Shown here piece after piece: positions 62,355 through 64,000 of a stretch of DNA of 64,000 nucleotides; position 1 is the stretch's first letter; the number at the start of each line of letters is the position of its first letter. Under the pieces are notes generated by a model. It was given only the letters and a program-made list of their open reading frames with translations. It was not told where the DNA came from and ran no database searches. This DNA comes from Chromatiaceae bacterium (GTDB taxonomy: Bacteria > Pseudomonadota > Gammaproteobacteria > Chromatiales > Chromatiaceae), in the NCBI GenBank assembly GCA_024235255.1, contig JACKMT010000005.1:62001-126000 (forward strand). Reading direction: 5' to 3'. The position numbers were made by a program, and so were the translations under genes.

Positions 62355-62900
62355 ATGGTCGATGCATCTGAAATTGAACCGAAACTGGATAAGCCTGTAA
62401 TCGCGGTCAGCCGCTGCCTTTTGGGCGAGCCGGTGCGATATGACGGACAGGCTCGCCCGGTGAGCTGGATTATCGATGTATTGTCGCAACACTGCGAGTT
62501 TCTGCCGGTTTGCCCGGAGCTGGAGGCTGGCTTTGGCGTGCCGCGACCCTGTATCAGGCTGCAGCAAAAGGGGAGTGCAATCTCGGTGGTGCTGGTGGAC
62601 CACCCTGATGAGGACAAAACCAAAGCACTTAAGGCTGCCTGCGAGCGATTGTTGGCGGGAATCCAGAATGCCGATGGCTTGATATTGAAAGCGCGCTCCC
62701 CCAGTTGCGGGGTGGTGGATACGCCTGTTTTCAATGAAGCCGGAGTTGCATTGGGCATCGGGGCGGGACTGTTTACCAGCATGTGCCGTGCGGCGCGGCC
62801 GGGGTTTCCAATAGTTGACGAGCAGCTACTTGCAACGGAAGCGGGAAGGGTTGGATTCCTTATCCAGGTGTTTCGCTACTGCTGCCGGCGGCGCAGCTGA
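62355..62900 (+). CDS. DUF523 family protein
   Basis: The 181-residue protein matches DUF523 along its length: VIAVSRCLLGEPVRYDGQARP, FLPVCPELEAGFGVPRPCIRL, a central helical part and ILKARSPSCGVVDTPVF. The spaced cysteines (SRCLLG, VCPE, SPSCG) are conserved and could hold an iron-sulfur cluster, as suggested for this family and for the related 2-thiouracil desulfidase-type proteins. Function here is unknown. It is convergent with the Cys-rich secreted protein gene, 12 nt away. Confidence 0.88.
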   Translation: MVDASEIEPKLDKPVIAVSRCLLGEPVRYDGQARPVSWIIDVLSQHCEFLPVCPELEAGFGVPRPCIRLQQKGSAISVVLVDHPDEDKTKALKAACERLLAGIQNADGLILKARSPSCGVVDTPVFNEAGVALGIGAGLFTSMCRAARPGFPIVDEQLLATEAGRVGFLIQVFRYCCRRRS

Positions 62901-62912
62901 TGACTTGTTCCG

Positions 62913-63656
62913 TTATCTGGATTTCCCGAGTGGGCAGGCGGTAAAGAAGTTCGATTCGCGCAGCGACTCTTCGCATTTCTTTGAAGTGTATGTCGGTGCA
63001 TCCGGTGTGCGGCTTGCCAATCGCTCCTGGGTCTCCATCGCCAATAGCTGTTGTGCCGGCGAGCAGGCGGGCGCTTCGCTGCATTGATTTTCGCTGCCGC
63101 AGACACTTGCCACCAGATTTTGACATGCAGTTGGTTTTTCGGTTGTCTGTACTATCGTGCAGCGGGCAAAAAACTGTTCATTCTCCAGCGCCTCACGACA
63201 CTGGACCGAAGTAGTATTGGGACCATTGCTGCGGGTTTGCCAGGCCTCGTCTTTTTCCAGCTGCATCAATTGTCTGGCAGGCGAACAGCCCGGCTCGTCC
63301 TTACACTCACCGTTGAATCCACAAACCTTGATCACCAGCTCAACACAGGCGGAACTTGTCAAGGGTTGAGCTGCTTCATCCTCGACGACCGGTGCCAACG
63401 GGTGCGGAGCCGTACTATCCACACCGCTGGTTACGATACCGTCCTGAACGATGATTACGGTGCCATCGTTCAGCCGGTGGGCGCCATCCCAAAGTTGCGT
63501 TGATCCCTTGCCTGTATATACCGTTGCCTTGTTGGTTTGTGGGTCGACGCTGACAACGCCGCCATCCTCCAGTCCCTTAGTCCAGGACTGAGCAGAACCC
63601 TGCGTTGTATACAACAGCGCGAAGGTGAGGATGGCGAAAATTGAAGTGGTTTTCAT
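62913..63656 (-). CDS. Exported protein with two six-cysteine repeats
   Basis: The 247-residue precursor has a Sec signal (TTSIFAILTFALLYTTQGSAQ). A short beta-rich region follows (GGVVSVDPQTNKATVYTGKGSTQLWDG), then a Pro/Ala linker and two homologous domains. Cysteines lie at 104, 112, 118, 124, 153, 166 and at 178, 186, 192, 198, 228, 241, giving the spacing C-x7-C-x5-C-x5-C-x28/29-C-x12-C, most likely three disulfides per domain. I recognise no named family. The exported location and cysteines suggest a periplasmic binding or structural role; the DsbA-like protein at 28.9-30 kb could act on such substrates. An in-frame ATG at 63668 is an alternative start; neither has a strong ribosome-binding site. 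Confidence 0.75.
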   Translation of the reverse strand: MKTTSIFAILTFALLYTTQGSAQSWTKGLEDGGVVSVDPQTNKATVYTGKGSTQLWDGAHRLNDGTVIIVQDGIVTSGVDSTAPHPLAPVVEDEAAQPLTSSACVELVIKVCGFNGECKDEPGCSPARQLMQLEKDEAWQTRSNGPNTTSVQCREALENEQFFARCTIVQTTEKPTACQNLVASVCGSENQCSEAPACSPAQQLLAMETQERLASRTPDAPTYTSKKCEESLRESNFFTACPLGKSR

Positions 63657-64000
63657 AAGATCTGGCATGATGATAACGGTTTATGGAGTGATCTCAATAG
63701 TCGATCATTAATATTCTACCGGAGGTTATGCGAGCCTGCCCGGCAGGGTGACCGGTAAAATACCCAAAATGTTTTTTCGCCGTTGAAATATTTCTTATCG
63801 AGATGCATGTTTATTCAGCAGTAACCCATCGCTTCCCGCAGGAGCAAAACCATGACGATCAAGCCTTGATCTCAACTGCAGAGAGCGGGTGTTTTGCATG
63901 CTCCTTTGCCGTTTGTGGTATCCGCGGAGATTGCCGTGCGAACGCCTTCGGCCGCTAAGGTGTAACCCTTGCGCCGGTGTGCTGACCGCCGCATTGTCCA
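63657..64000. other. Window-end stretch without a supported gene
   Basis: The first part should hold the promoter of the Cys-rich gene. GGAGGTTATG at 63721-63730 looks like a ribosome-binding site and start but opens a frame of only seven codons. A minus-strand frame entering from the window edge (to about 63880) could be the end of another gene but cannot be assigned. Confidence 0.4.

Noticed and set aside
63721..63750. Strong ribosome-binding site and ATG near the window end
   Set aside because: The frame stops after seven codons, so no gene follows.

Overview
The window reads as a chromosomal segment of a gammaproteobacterial, sulfur-oxidising chemolithoautotroph. Three lines of evidence support this. 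Phosphoribulokinase and a DAB-type inorganic-carbon uptake operon point to Calvin-cycle CO2 fixation. Three genes for exported proteins resembling the Gly/Tyr-rich sulfur globule proteins of Chromatiaceae point to periplasmic sulfur storage. The gene set and order (lpoA-yraN-diaA-dolP next to rsmI, aceE-aceF-lpdA, zwf-pgl, mlaA, rnt) are gammaproteobacterial. The species cannot be named from sequence alone. There is no rRNA, CRISPR array, prophage or intact insertion sequence, and I found no tRNA gene.

Layout. 1-8 kb: the N-terminus of a PPK2-type polyphosphate kinase, a small MITE-like element, a DAHP synthase, a DUF482 acyltransferase coupled to a DUF938 methyltransferase, dxs, and a YdgA-like protein that shares a bidirectional terminator with phosphoribulokinase. 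8.7-22.3 kb: an ion and inorganic-carbon region with NhaD, a five-gene overlapping operon (one DabA and four NuoL/NuoM-type membrane subunits), a sulfur-globule-like protein and a SulP transporter. 22.3-28.8 kb: an FAD-linked oxidase, the envelope and cell-division group dolP-diaA-yraN-lpoA, divergent rsmI, and a PilZ protein. 29-40.9 kb: mixed housekeeping genes: a DsbA-like oxidoreductase, Fe-superoxide dismutase, an HDOD protein, a DUF302 protein, zwf-pgl, an N-acetylglutaminylglutamine amidotransferase, a CopD-like protein, monothiol glutaredoxin, RNase T, a GumN/TraB protein and MlaA. 41-42.4 kb: two further sulfur-globule-type genes. 42.5-51.7 kb: a complete minus-strand chemotaxis operon (receptor, cheY, STAS, cheA, receptor, cheW, cheR, cheB, cheD). 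52.2-58.3 kb: pyruvate dehydrogenase complex. 58.3-63.7 kb: an esterase, an orphan HerA-type ATPase, argG, a DUF523 protein and a secreted protein with two six-cysteine repeats.

How the parts fit together. NhaD, the DAB operon and SulP sit within 14 kb beside phosphoribulokinase. This suggests a locus coupling ion gradients to bicarbonate accumulation for Rubisco, although Rubisco itself is not in the window. The globule proteins would package the sulfur that supplies electrons. The chemotaxis operon presumably positions the cell in sulfide/oxygen gradients. The most unusual element is the DAB operon. It has four antiporter-like subunits for one DabA, and one of the four has lost the conserved channel glutamate and lysine. 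Other notable items are a sulfur-globule-type protein with an exact 30-residue repeat, a CheA with an MshEN-like insert, and the duplicated six-cysteine secreted protein.
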